A stretch of DNA of 64,000 nucleotides, taken from the NCBI GenBank assembly GCA_964474295.1, contig CAYYRN010000001.1, positions 45,522-109,521 of the forward strand. The letters are read 5' to 3'. The DNA comes from SIG575 sp964474295. GTDB lineage: Bacteria > Bacillota > Clostridia > Oscillospirales > Acutalibacteraceae. The notes under the pieces were generated by a model. The model was given only the letters and a program-made list of their open reading frames with translations. It had not been told where the DNA came from and did no database searches. How positions within the stretch are numbered: the stretch's first letter is position 1; every line of letters starts with the position of its first letter. Below, one piece after another: positions 24,218 through 33,077 of the stretch. The translations under genes were made by a program, and so were the position numbers.

Positions 24218-25669
24218 TTATTGTGCTATCCATCTAACCGCATTTTCATACGGATTTTTCTGCTTCTTTTTACTGTACCAGCCTGCGGGGAATTTTTGTT
24301 TGCTGTTGACGGATGCCAAATCGGTGTTGACGGAATCCGTCTCATCCTCCCTTACAAGCCTTGCGACAAGAACAAGTCTGCCCTCTTTCAAAACGGTTTT
24401 ATCGCAAGTAGAAAGTGTAATGATTTTGTCTCCCGCACGGTAATCGACGCCCGTATCATAATAGGAACGAAGCTTTATTTCCTGCATATAATTTAAAAAG
24501 TTTTCATCCGTTGACAGATTTTTGAAAGTATATTCAAAAAAGTATCCGTCATCTTCACCGGTGCTTACGCTTGTAAGAAAAACGGAAAAGATTTTGTAAA
24601 CATAGTTTTTGTTTTCCGTGTAAACATAAACCAACGGACTTTTTTTGAACGTGTTTATATCCTTGTATTTTTTTATTGAGCCGAACATAGAGCCGTCCCT
24701 CATATTATGCCCGTGAATAACCGTGTTTGTGTCGCCCGAAAGCGGCGATTTGTTAAGGCAGTCTATAAAAGCTGTTCCACCCGAAAGATATTTTCCGTTA
24801 AAACCGGTGTTGAGATATTTTGAATTATCCTTGCCCTGAACCACGGGAAGATTTATGTTTGCTCCGGGAACTACAAGCCAAGCCTTGAAATCCGCATTTT
24901 TTTCTTTGAGAGTTTGGAACGTTATCGTCTTTTCTTTTTCATCGAGATTGCTGAGTTTATCCGCAACCTCCTGTGCATCGGAGCTTTCATCATCTATCAA
25001 GTTGGAAATTTCACTGTTTTGCTTTGAAATAAGATACGGCTGAATGATGTAATCATTGATAAGCCAGGCGGCACTTCCGATTAAAGCGACAATCGAAATC
25101 AAAAAAACCGTTTTTCTTATTTTCTCGCTTATGCTGTCGCTTCTTTTCGGGAAAAGGCTTGTTTTTTTCTTAGCCTTTTCTTCGATAATTTCTTCTTCGC
25201 TCAAAACCGATTCAGAATCGGCTTTTTCTTCATCCGACACATATTCTTTCTTTATTTCGCCGTCACCTGCGGAAAAATCATTTTCGCAAGCATCACTTTC
25301 TTCTTCTTTTAAAGGTGAGCTGTCGGAATATATATCCTCGTACTCATCCGCTTCTTCGTCCGTTTTTGCTTCTTTCTTGAAGCGGTTGTTAAAGAACTCG
25401 GCTTCCTGCCTTAACGCTTCGTCATCGACACCTGCGATTTTAGCATCGACTTCTTCATAAAGAGCAGTGTAGCCTTCCTCTCTTTCCTTGAAAAATTCAT
25501 CTATTTCCTTATCCTCCGAGGGATTGTAGAAAACATCTTTTTCTTCCTCCTCGGAAGATTTTTCTTCGCCGCTTCCGAATGGTTCGAGGTTATACTTTTC
25601 TCTTAAACTTGAAAATATATCTTCAAAGGTTTCTTCGTTTTCCCGATTGTTTTTTTCATTATCGTTCAT
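24218..25669 (-). CDS. srtB: Class B sortase with long acidic cytoplasmic N-terminus
   Basis: A 483-residue transpeptidase, roughly double the usual sortase length. Residues 1-180 are an acidic, Glu/Asp/Ser-rich cytoplasmic region. A membrane helix lies at about 187-206. The sortase domain (about 250-440) has VIHGHNM (His321), TLSTC at 418-422 (Cys422) and a downstream Arg in RLVLVAR. The GYFFEYTFKNLSTDENFLNYM helix-loop insertion between strands is typical of class B. Class B sortases attach NPQTN-like or pilin substrates to peptidoglycan. No substrate gene with a clear sorting signal is visible in the window. It is co-transcribed with cinA and the CinA-like gene. Confidence 0.9.
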   Translation of the reverse strand: MNDNEKNNRENEETFEDIFSSLREKYNLEPFGSGEEKSSEEEEKDVFYNPSEDKEIDEFFKEREEGYTALYEEVDAKIAGVDDEALRQEAEFFNNRFKKEAKTDEEADEYEDIYSDSSPLKEEESDACENDFSAGDGEIKKEYVSDEEKADSESVLSEEEIIEEKAKKKTSLFPKRSDSISEKIRKTVFLISIVALIGSAAWLINDYIIQPYLISKQNSEISNLIDDESSDAQEVADKLSNLDEKEKTITFQTLKEKNADFKAWLVVPGANINLPVVQGKDNSKYLNTGFNGKYLSGGTAFIDCLNKSPLSGDTNTVIHGHNMRDGSMFGSIKKYKDINTFKKSPLVYVYTENKNYVYKIFSVFLTSVSTGEDDGYFFEYTFKNLSTDENFLNYMQEIKLRSYYDTGVDYRAGDKIITLSTCDKTVLKEGRLVLVARLVREDETDSVNTDLASVNSKQKFPAGWYSKKKQKNPYENAVRWIAQ

Positions 25670-25686
25670 TCTTTTTCCTCCGTTCT

Positions 25687-26925
25687 TTAATAATCTTCGT
25701 TAATCATTCTTCTGACCAAATCAAAAGCACGGGAAGAGTTGACGTATCTGTTATAATCACGGTCGCTTTTTCCCGTCATCAGTTTTATGCACTCGGTTTT
25801 TTTGCCGTCACAGACGGAAATAAAGCTAAGTCCGACCGGTTTGTTTGTCGAATCGCTGAGAGGGCCTGCAATGCCGGTAATTCCGACGCCGTAATCGGCA
25901 CCGCTTAATTTTCTTATTCCCTCTGCCATCTGCCTTGCGACAGGCTCGCTGACAGCACCGTATTTTTCCAAATCTTCTTCACTCACTCCGAGGAGCTTGT
26001 GTTTTATTTCGTTTGAATAGGAAACAACTCCGCAATCGAAAACCTCCGATGCACCGGAAATGTCGGTAATTCTTTTGGCGGCAAGACCGCCCGTACACGA
26101 TTCGGCAAATGAGATTTTCAACCCGTGTTTTTTTAAAAGCTTTACAAGAGCCGTTTCGATATTCGGCTCATCCACGGCATAGACATAATTTTTAAATCTT
26201 TCCACGGCTTTTTCAACCGTGGGACGTGCGATTTTTTCCGCAGCTTCTTCGCTTTCACCCATTGCGGTTATTCTCAGCAGACACTCGCCGTCCTTTGCGT
26301 AAGGTGCCGCCGTGGGGTTTTCTCCTTCAAGCAAATCGGCAGCCTTTTCCGCCATTGCGGATTCGCCTATTCCTATCATCTTGATGTTATGTGAAACTAT
26401 GCAGGACTTTGAATATTTTTTCAAAAGCGGAACAACGCTTTCTTCAAACATCGGCTTCATTTCTCTGGGAGGTCCCGGCAAAGCTATAACGCACTTTGAA
26501 TTTTTTTCAATCGCAAAACCGGGTGCCGTTCCGTTACGGTTTTTAAAAGCCGTTCCGTCCTGCGGCACATATGCCTGACGGATATTGCTTTCAGCCATTT
26601 CCAAACCCTTGCCAAAAAAATAACTTTCAATATCTTTTTTTATGCCCTCATCAAGCACAAGCGGACTTTCCATTACTTCACAGCATTTATCTCTTGTAAT
26701 ATCGTCGGCTGTCGGCCCAAGACCGCCCGTTGTAATAACAATGTCGCTTCTTTCAAGTGCCTGCTTCAGCATTTCCGTAAGGCGGGCATCGTTATCACCG
26801 ACAACATCCTGATGAAGAACGCTGATGCCCATAGCCGCAAGTTTTCTCGAAAGATAAACGGCATTTGTGTTGACGATATCTCCGAGCAGAATTTCCGTTC
26901 CCACCGAAATAATTTCACAAATCAA
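25687..26925 (-). CDS. cinA: CinA: nicotinamide-nucleotide amidohydrolase / competence-damage protein
   Basis: A 412-residue two-domain protein of normal length. The N-terminal MoCF/COG1058 domain has SVGTEILLGDIVNTNA at residues 7-22 and GGLGPTADDITRD near 67-79. The C-terminal domain (about 255-410) has FAESCTGGLAAKRIT with the catalytic Ser, and GVGITGIAGP. The enzyme hydrolyses nicotinamide mononucleotide to nicotinate mononucleotide, recycling NAD breakdown products. The N-terminal domain has been linked to ADP-ribose pyrophosphatase activity. It lies 18 bases after thiI. A degenerate paralogue is two genes downstream. Confidence 0.95.
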   Translation of the reverse strand: MICEIISVGTEILLGDIVNTNAVYLSRKLAAMGISVLHQDVVGDNDARLTEMLKQALERSDIVITTGGLGPTADDITRDKCCEVMESPLVLDEGIKKDIESYFFGKGLEMAESNIRQAYVPQDGTAFKNRNGTAPGFAIEKNSKCVIALPGPPREMKPMFEESVVPLLKKYSKSCIVSHNIKMIGIGESAMAEKAADLLEGENPTAAPYAKDGECLLRITAMGESEEAAEKIARPTVEKAVERFKNYVYAVDEPNIETALVKLLKKHGLKISFAESCTGGLAAKRITDISGASEVFDCGVVSYSNEIKHKLLGVSEEDLEKYGAVSEPVARQMAEGIRKLSGADYGVGITGIAGPLSDSTNKPVGLSFISVCDGKKTECIKLMTGKSDRDYNRYVNSSRAFDLVRRMINEDY

Positions 26926-26943
26926 AGCAAAATCAACTCCAAA

Positions 26944-28113
26944 TCAATCAATCAAAACAAACCTTGCGTTTTCCGCCGCTTTTTCAATCATCTCGCTGAA
27001 ATCGACACTTTCTTCGGCTTTTTCAACCTCCGCAATGCTCGGCTTCGTTTTGGGATGCTTGGGTGTAAACACGGTGCAGCAATCTTCATACGGCAATATC
27101 GAAGTTTCAAAAGAATCTATTTCCCTTGAAATTTTGACGATTTCACCCTTATCCATTCCTATGCAGGGACGAAAAACAGGCATATCAACCGACTTATCCG
27201 TGCAGGCAAGAGCTTTAAGCGTTTGGCTTGCTACCTGTCCCAGACTTTCGCCCGTGATAAGAGCCTCGCAGCCCTCACGCAGTGCGATTTTTTCCGCCGT
27301 TTTCATCATTATTCTTCTCATTATAACCGTAAACAATTCTTCGGGGCAATTATCCTTTATCTTTTCTTGAATTTCCGTAAATTCAACAACATAAAGCTTA
27401 ATTCTTCCGCTGTATGCCGCAACCTTTCGGGTAAGCTCAAGAACCTTTTTTTCGGCAAGCTCGCTCGTATACGGCGGTGCGGCGAAGTGAATGCCTATAA
27501 GCCGCAAACCTCTTTTTGCCATCATCCAGCCGGCAACGGGACTGTCAATACCTCCCGAAATAAGAAGTGCCGCTTTGCCTGCGGAACCCGAAGGCATACC
27601 TCCGGCGCCTTTTTGCTGATTTCCGTGAATGTAAACCGCAGAATCCCTGACTTCCACCGTTACGGTAATTTCGGGGTTATGAACATCCACCGTAAGGTTC
27701 GGGAATTTTTCAAGCAGATACCCGCCGACCTCCATACAAATTTCGGGAGATTTCATCGGGAAATTTTTGTCGCTTCTTTTTGCGTTAACCTTGAAAGTTC
27801 CCGCAAACATCAGTTCATCCTTTAAATATTCGTATGCAGTCAGTTTGATTTTTTCAATATCCTTTTCGGTTGCCGCAGCACGAGAAAGTCCGGCAATTCC
27901 GAAAACCTTTTTCAGTGCGGAAAACGCAGCATCGAAATCGGCATTTTCATCATCGCTTTCCACCGTGATTGTGGATTGGGAAGCTTTAAAGGTAAACTTC
28001 CCTATATGCTCCAGACGACGACGCATATTTTTTATCATCATATCTTCAAACGTTCTTCTGTTAAGACCTTTAAGGGCAAGCTCGCCGTTTTTTATAAGTA
28101 TAATTTCTTTCAT
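26944..28113 (-). CDS. thiI: tRNA 4-thiouridine synthetase / sulfurtransferase ThiI
   Basis: A 389-residue protein with a THUMP domain (about 60-165) and a PP-loop ATPase domain beginning SGGIDSPVAGWMMAKRG near 185. It adenylates U8 of tRNA and inserts sulfur. There is no C-terminal rhodanese domain, which is the normal short Gram-positive form that takes sulfur directly from a partner cysteine desulfurase. That partner gene lies 10 bases upstream. AAAGAGG precedes the ATG. Confidence 0.95.
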   Translation of the reverse strand: MKEIILIKNGELALKGLNRRTFEDMMIKNMRRRLEHIGKFTFKASQSTITVESDDENADFDAAFSALKKVFGIAGLSRAAATEKDIEKIKLTAYEYLKDELMFAGTFKVNAKRSDKNFPMKSPEICMEVGGYLLEKFPNLTVDVHNPEITVTVEVRDSAVYIHGNQQKGAGGMPSGSAGKAALLISGGIDSPVAGWMMAKRGLRLIGIHFAAPPYTSELAEKKVLELTRKVAAYSGRIKLYVVEFTEIQEKIKDNCPEELFTVIMRRIMMKTAEKIALREGCEALITGESLGQVASQTLKALACTDKSVDMPVFRPCIGMDKGEIVKISREIDSFETSILPYEDCCTVFTPKHPKTKPSIAEVEKAEESVDFSEMIEKAAENARFVLID

Positions 28114-28123
28114 ATTTACCTCT

Positions 28124-29263
28124 TTAAACTTTTCTGAGTTCTTTTAATGCACCGCAAATATTTTCACATAAAATATCGAGTTCTTCTTTTGTATTGTATC
28201 TTGAAAGGCTTACCCTTATCGCACTGTCGATTCTGTCAACCGGCAGACCGACATTCAAAAGCGTTCCGCTTCTGTGACCTTTTGCACAGGCAGAACCGCC
28301 CGAAACGTAGATTTCCCTTTGCGAAAGATAGTTTATCATCGGCTGTGACGGGATTCCCGCCACGGAAAAGTTTACGATATATGGCAGTGCATCCTTTGGG
28401 GAATTAACGAAAACGCCGTCAATACTTTCGAGCCTTTCCGAAAAAGCATCACGCATTTTTTTCATTCTTTCAAGATTTTCCTCTATACGGTCAAGCTCCC
28501 GAACGGCAGCGGCAAAGCCGCAAATTGCGGGAAGTGCCTCAGTACCCGAACGTATACCCTTTTCCTGACCTCCGCCGCAAACGGGAGAGACGATATTCAC
28601 ACCTTTTCTTATATAAAGTGCTCCCGCACCCTTAGGGCCGTGAACCTTATGCGAGCTTATGCTCATCAAATCGACGCCGAGCTTTTCGGCATTTATCGGC
28701 ATTTTGCCGAAGCCCTGGACGGCATCGCAGTGAACGAGAGCAGGAGATTTTTTTCTCAACAAAGCTTTTTTTATAAGCTGTACGGGGTTTACGGAACCGA
28801 GTTCGTTATTGACAAGCATAACGCTGACAAGAATTGTTTTTTCGTCGGCTTCTTCGATTAAATCCGCAATGTTTATACTGCCGTTTTCAGCGGCAGGAAG
28901 TCTGACCACGTTAAAGCCTTTCTTTTCAAGGGCTTTCATTGCGTTTTCCACACTCGGATGTTCAACGGAAGTGGTGATGATTTTGTTCCCCCGTCTTGAC
29001 ATTTTTTCAGCAGCGCCGAAAATTGCTATGTTATTGCTTTCCGTGCCTCCCGATGTGAAATAAATTTCATCCTCACGGCAGGAAATTTTATTTGCGACAA
29101 TCGCTCTTGCCTTGTCAAGTTCCTCTTTGGCGAGAACACCCAAATGATGAATTGATGAGGGATTTCCCCAACATTCGTCAAGCACATATGCGATTTTTTT
29201 CTTTGCACTTTCGCACAAAGGGGTTGTTGCACTGTTATCAAGATAAATGCCCACATCCATCAT
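28124..29263 (-). CDS. Cysteine desulfurase (NifS/IscS-like)
   Basis: A 379-residue PLP enzyme that releases sulfur from cysteine as a persulfide. YLDNSATTP near residue 7, TSGGTESNNIA near 69, HCDAVQ near 173 and SSHKVHGPKGAGALY near 198 (PLP Lys) are standard. SGGSACAKGHRSG near 323 carries the persulfide Cys. Because it is immediately followed by thiI, it is the likely sulfur donor for tRNA thiolation. Two adjacent ATGs (29263, 29260) follow GAAGG very closely, so the start may be the second ATG or GTG 29254. Confidence 0.93.
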   Translation of the reverse strand: MMDVGIYLDNSATTPLCESAKKKIAYVLDECWGNPSSIHHLGVLAKEELDKARAIVANKISCREDEIYFTSGGTESNNIAIFGAAEKMSRRGNKIITTSVEHPSVENAMKALEKKGFNVVRLPAAENGSINIADLIEEADEKTILVSVMLVNNELGSVNPVQLIKKALLRKKSPALVHCDAVQGFGKMPINAEKLGVDLMSISSHKVHGPKGAGALYIRKGVNIVSPVCGGGQEKGIRSGTEALPAICGFAAAVRELDRIEENLERMKKMRDAFSERLESIDGVFVNSPKDALPYIVNFSVAGIPSQPMINYLSQREIYVSGGSACAKGHRSGTLLNVGLPVDRIDSAIRVSLSRYNTKEELDILCENICGALKELRKV

Positions 29264-29290
29264 CCTTCAAAGTCAGATATTCAGATATAT

Positions 29291-29319
29291 ATTATATTAC
29301 AAAATGATAAAAGTTTCAA
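29291..29319 (-). promoter_or_regulatory. Sigma-A promoter of the desulfurase-thiI-cinA-sortase operon
   Basis: On the minus strand TTGAAA (29319-29314) and TATAAT (29296-29291) have a 17-base spacer, about 28 bases before the start codon. Confidence 0.65.
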
Positions 29320-29378
29320 TATAATTACGGCTTTTTATTTATATTTCAAAAAGAAAAATTTAAAGTGCCGCAAAAAAA

Positions 29379-29411
29379 GGAACCGCAAAAAACAGAAGTT
29401 TTCACGGTTCC
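29379..29411 (-). terminator. Terminator of the GT8-VTT pair
   Basis: A hairpin with arms GGAACCG..AAAA and TTTT..CGGTTCC, bulged at one position, is followed on the minus strand by seven T residues, 50 bases beyond the VTT-protein stop codon. Confidence 0.7.
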
Positions 29412-29461
29412 GTAGGTTTCGGGTGTCATATGACATTTTATTATTTTCGGAAAAGAGGAAA

Positions 29462-30157
29462 TCAGTTTTCGGAATTTTCTTTTTCAAAAAACTTTTTATA
29501 AAAGATTGTCCCGATAACGGAAATGACAAATGTGGCAATAAAAACAATTGCCGCAAGAAGCACATTTTTTTCACCCAAAGCCGCACCGCACCACGTTGAC
29601 GTGACGATGGACGGGATGCGGGCAATGCCGGTAATTATCAAAAATTCGGGAATTTTGATTTTTGTTTTGCCGACAAAATATGTTATCAAGTCTTTCGGTG
29701 TTCCGGGAATAAGATAAACAAAAAACAAGGTCATTTTAAGCTTATTTTCGTTCTGCAAGAACTTTATTTTGTCGATTTTTTCCTGCGGTACGAAAAGGTT
29801 GATGGCTTTCATACCGAAAATTTTAGTTATCAGCAAAATTATAAGAGAGCCTATTTCCGTTCCGAGCATACAGTAAAATAAGCCGCCCCATATACCGTAA
29901 GCATAGCCGGCACCTATTTCAAGCGGCTCGGCGGGAATAAATTTCACAACCGTCTGCAACGCTCTTATTCCGACAAAAACAACCTCGTCCCATTTGCCGA
30001 AGCGGTTAAGCCACTTGAGAAATTCGGTGTTATCGGAAATCATTGAGTAAAGCTGCTTGCCTATTGTGAAATAAGAAACAATCAAAGCCGCCGCAAGTAT
30101 TGCAATTGCCGATATTACCGCCGTTTTTTTAGCTTTTTTGGTTTTTAATAATGTCAT
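29462..30157 (-). CDS. TVP38/TMEM64 (VTT-domain) membrane protein
   Basis: A 231-residue polytopic protein with five or six membrane helices. PAEPLEIGAGYAYG near residue 75 is the conserved VTT/SNARE-associated signature. FVYLIPGTPKDLITYFVGKTK near 146 and the GIARIPSIVTSTWCGAALG segment near 178 are also typical. Related DedA/VTT proteins act as lipid scramblases or transporters. The cargo is unknown here. Its ATG overlaps the stop of the GT8 gene (ATGA), so the two are co-translated. Confidence 0.88.
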   Translation of the reverse strand: MTLLKTKKAKKTAVISAIAILAAALIVSYFTIGKQLYSMISDNTEFLKWLNRFGKWDEVVFVGIRALQTVVKFIPAEPLEIGAGYAYGIWGGLFYCMLGTEIGSLIILLITKIFGMKAINLFVPQEKIDKIKFLQNENKLKMTLFFVYLIPGTPKDLITYFVGKTKIKIPEFLIITGIARIPSIVTSTWCGAALGEKNVLLAAIVFIATFVISVIGTIFYKKFFEKENSEN

Positions 30158-30966
30158 TTTTTCAAATCCTCATCAACAAGCGCCTTATAATAAAAATAGA
30201 AGTCGGCAAGCTTGCCTTTATATTTGGGGTTCCACGGCTTATCCGAACCGTTGTAATGAATTATTGCGGTGTTTTTCTTAACCCAATCAAGGTCGATTTT
30301 TTTCGTGTATTTAAAAAGCTTAAAAGTCTTTTCGTCCAAATTAAAAACGGACGGGTCGAAATATATACTTTTTCGGGCAAACATTCCGTTTATAACATCC
30401 TGATCCGAAAGATAAAGCTTTTTAATATTTTTCTCGATATAATCAAAAATCTGTCGGGTGGTATAATTTTTCCTCATCTCGGACATATTGAACATTATAA
30501 CGCCCGCATTGATATAGCGGGAATTTTCCGGCATATCGAGTCTTTTTTTGTTAAGTCTTTCAAGCAAACCCACAATATGCCCCGAAGCCGCAAGCACAGA
30601 TGTGCCGAAATCGGTCATATAAAGTTCGGAAATGCTCTTGTTTATAACAGTGTCCGGGTCAATATAAAGGATTCTTTCCACATCTTCGGGAATTATGTCC
30701 AAAAGAAGCAGCCTGTAATACGTTTCCTTTGAAATTCTTTTAAGCACGGGAGCGTCTTCAAGCAAGGACGGATCCACCGATATGCTGTGAATTGTTGTTC
30801 TTTCTTTGTCCGTAACTTTTTCGATAACCGAAAAATCCTCATCGGTCAGGGAAGAATGTGCGACATAAAGGTCAAACTTTTCCGTCGGCTCATTTATCAT
30901 AAGTGATTTCAGCATCACGCTCAACGGCCCGATGTAGCCTGAATTTAATGTTACGAGAATGTTCAT
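30154..30966 (-). CDS. Glycosyltransferase family 8 protein
   Basis: A 270-residue cytoplasmic glycosyltransferase. LVTLNSGYIGPLSVMLKSL at the start and LYIDPDTVINKSI near residue 98 (DxD-type metal/nucleotide-sugar site) are GT8 signatures. INAGVIMFNMSEMRK near 150, DQDVIN near 187 and HYNGSDKPWNPKYKG near 245 complete the set. GT8 enzymes are retaining transferases of galactose or glucose in lipopolysaccharide, teichoic-type or glycoprotein glycans. The acceptor is unknown. Confidence 0.9.
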   Translation of the reverse strand: MNILVTLNSGYIGPLSVMLKSLMINEPTEKFDLYVAHSSLTDEDFSVIEKVTDKERTTIHSISVDPSLLEDAPVLKRISKETYYRLLLLDIIPEDVERILYIDPDTVINKSISELYMTDFGTSVLAASGHIVGLLERLNKKRLDMPENSRYINAGVIMFNMSEMRKNYTTRQIFDYIEKNIKKLYLSDQDVINGMFARKSIYFDPSVFNLDEKTFKLFKYTKKIDLDWVKKNTAIIHYNGSDKPWNPKYKGKLADFYFYYKALVDEDLKK

Positions 30967-31055
30967 TGCAATGCTTTCTTTCTGTTAATAATTGGTACGA
31001 AACTATAATACCTTTTTTCATATTTAAAGTCAAGAAAAACAAAAAAAGTTAACAA

Positions 31056-31091
31056 ACGGAGCTGTAAAAACTTACGCTTTTACAGCTCCGT
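31056..31091. terminator. Hairpin terminator, copy 2 of the repeated palindrome
   Basis: A 14-bp perfect stem (ACGGAGCTGTAAAA / TTTTACAGCTCCGT) with an 8-base loop, 19 bases after the oadB stop. Same core as at 9684 and 49059. Confidence 0.75.
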
Positions 31092-31109
31092 GATTGATTT
31101 AATAATTTT

Positions 31110-32294
31110 TTAATTTGAGCCGAAAAGCATCATCATAAAGCCTGCCGCAACAGCAGAGCCGATAACACCGGCAACGTTCGGCCCCATAGCGTGCATAAGG
31201 AGGAAGTTGGTAGGATTGTATTTTCTTCCGACATCCTGTGAAACACGTGCCGCCATCGGAACTGCCGAAACACCCGCAGAGCCGATAAGGGGATTGATTT
31301 TTCCTTTTGTGATAACACAAAGAAGTTTTCCGAGGAGCAGACCTCCGACAGTTGAAAAACAGAAAGCCAAAAGTCCGAGAAGTATTATCTTTATTGTGCT
31401 GAACGTAAGGAAGGTTTCGCCGTTTGCCGTTGCACCTACCGTAACGCCCAAAAGGATTGTTATGATGTTTGTGAGTGCATTTTGTGCTGTATCGCTAAGT
31501 CTTTCGACAACTCCGCACTCACGGAAAAGGTTACCGAGCATAAGCATACCGATGAGGGGAGCCGTTGACGGGATAAGCAATGCACAAAGAACCGTTACAA
31601 CAACGGGGAAAATTATTTTTTCCGTCTTGCTTACTTTTCTGCCCTGTTCCATTTTGATTTTACGCTCTTTTTCCGTTGTGAGCAGCTTCATAATGGGCGG
31701 CTGAATGATGGGAATAAGAGCCATATACGAATAAGCCGCAACGGAAATCGGAGCTAAAAGCTCAGGTGCAAGCTTTGTTGCGGTGAAAATAGCCGTTGGG
31801 CCGTCCGCACCGCCGATAATACCGATAGCCGCCGCCTGTTCGGGTGTAAAGCCGAGTGCGATTGCTATTGCAAAAGCAACATAAATGCCGAGCTGTGCCG
31901 CAGCACCGAGAAGCAGGCTGACGGGGCTTGAAAGAAGCGGGCCGAAATCCGTCATAGCACCGACGCCCATAAAAATAAGGCACGGGAAAATACCGCTTTT
32001 AACGCCGGCGTAAATCAGTCTTAAAACACCGGAATCATACCAATGAGCGCCCTCCACAATTTCCGTTTCACCGACAGACATAAGTCCGAGCGGGTCGTCC
32101 ATAAGACCTGCAAGAGGGAGGTTTGCAAGGAGCATACCGAATGCAATGGGAAGCAAGAGCATAGGCTCATATTTCTTCTTAATTGCAAGGTACATAAGAA
32201 CGAAGGAAACAAGGAGCATTATCGCCTGTTTAACGTCAAGAGCCGCAAAGCCCGATGACGCTATAATACCTTTGAAAATTTCAATAATATCCAT
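31110..32294 (-). CDS. oadB: Sodium-ion-translocating decarboxylase, beta subunit
   Basis: A 394-residue membrane protein with about nine to eleven helices. LIFMGVGAMTDFGPLLSSP near residue 105, GIIGGADGPTAIF near 158 (with the conserved Asp proposed to bind Na+), and LMHAMGPNVAGVIGSAVAAG near the end are signatures of the OadB/GcdB/MmdB family. It decarboxylates carboxybiotin and pumps Na+ out. It is the last gene of the oxaloacetate decarboxylase operon. Confidence 0.95.
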   Translation of the reverse strand: MDIIEIFKGIIASSGFAALDVKQAIMLLVSFVLMYLAIKKKYEPMLLLPIAFGMLLANLPLAGLMDDPLGLMSVGETEIVEGAHWYDSGVLRLIYAGVKSGIFPCLIFMGVGAMTDFGPLLSSPVSLLLGAAAQLGIYVAFAIAIALGFTPEQAAAIGIIGGADGPTAIFTATKLAPELLAPISVAAYSYMALIPIIQPPIMKLLTTEKERKIKMEQGRKVSKTEKIIFPVVVTVLCALLIPSTAPLIGMLMLGNLFRECGVVERLSDTAQNALTNIITILLGVTVGATANGETFLTFSTIKIILLGLLAFCFSTVGGLLLGKLLCVITKGKINPLIGSAGVSAVPMAARVSQDVGRKYNPTNFLLMHAMGPNVAGVIGSAVAAGFMMMLFGSN

Positions 32295-32311
32295 ATGGAC
32301 ACAATCTCCTT

Positions 32312-32704
32312 TTAACCGATTACAGCAAGAAGGTCATCTGTATTAACGGCTGAAGATTTCTGCACAAGAATCTGTTTTACCGTGCCGTCACAAGGTGCTA
32401 CGATATCGTTTTCCATTTTCATAGCTTCGAGAACCACAACAACATCGCCGGCTTTTACGCTGTCACCTACGTTTACCTTAACTCCGAGAACCGTTCCGGG
32501 CATAGGTGCGAGCATTTTTTCACCTTCGAGCCCCTCTGTGGGAACCGCTACGGGAGCTACTTGCTGAGCCTGTACAGGTTCCTGAACCACAGCCGGAGCC
32601 TGTTTAATTGCCGATTCCGTAACGTTAACGACAGTTGCTTCGGTTTCCGCAACTTCAACTTCATAATCTTTTCCGTTTAATGTAACTACATACTTCATTT
32701 CCAT
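32312..32704 (-). CDS. Biotin carboxyl carrier subunit of the Na+ decarboxylase
   Basis: A 130-residue protein: an N-terminal domain of about 30 residues, a Pro/Ala/Gln/Val-rich flexible linker (about 33-60), and a C-terminal biotinyl domain with VLEAMKMEND near residue 95, where the Lys is biotinylated. It shuttles the carboxyl group from the carboxyltransferase to OadB. In Klebsiella this domain is fused to the alpha subunit. Here it is a separate gene, as in many clostridia and Propionigenium-type systems. Confidence 0.93.
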   Translation of the reverse strand: MEMKYVVTLNGKDYEVEVAETEATVVNVTESAIKQAPAVVQEPVQAQQVAPVAVPTEGLEGEKMLAPMPGTVLGVKVNVGDSVKAGDVVVVLEAMKMENDIVAPCDGTVKQILVQKSSAVNTDDLLAVIG

Positions 32705-32708
32705 TACC

Positions 32709-33077
32709 TCATATTCTCTTTATTGATTTAAAAGAAAGTCTTTCAAGCGGAATACCGCTTTCATTGCTGACAATTGCCATAATTACGGCTGCCGTTTTTT
32801 CATCAACATCAATAAGCTCCGGAGCTTTTTTGACCTGATATGCCGCCTTTTCTGTAACATCGGCAGGCGCGGATACGACCTTTTCCGAAGTTTCGGACTT
32901 TATTTTTTTCTTTGTAGCTTTTGTAAGAGCATTAATTGCCTTTGACACGCCCATAATACAAACCGCAATAAGAGCAAGTTCGAGAATAACAACGATAATG
33001 CCCACAACGCACACCATAAGCACGTCCGATGTTTGCAATGTTTGACCTGTTAACAGACCCAATGTTTGACCTATCAT
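32709..33077 (-). CDS. Na+ decarboxylase gamma subunit (OadG family)
   Basis: A 122-residue protein with one N-terminal membrane helix (about 20-45), a charged middle (KKKIKSETSEK) and a C-terminal segment, PELIDVDEKTAAVIMAIVSN, that recurs in clostridial OadG proteins. The small subunit stabilises the complex between the peripheral carboxyltransferase and the membrane beta subunit. Its ATG overlaps the stop of the carboxyltransferase gene. Confidence 0.8.
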   Translation of the reverse strand: MIGQTLGLLTGQTLQTSDVLMVCVVGIIVVILELALIAVCIMGVSKAINALTKATKKKIKSETSEKVVSAPADVTEKAAYQVKKAPELIDVDEKTAAVIMAIVSNESGIPLERLSFKSIKRI

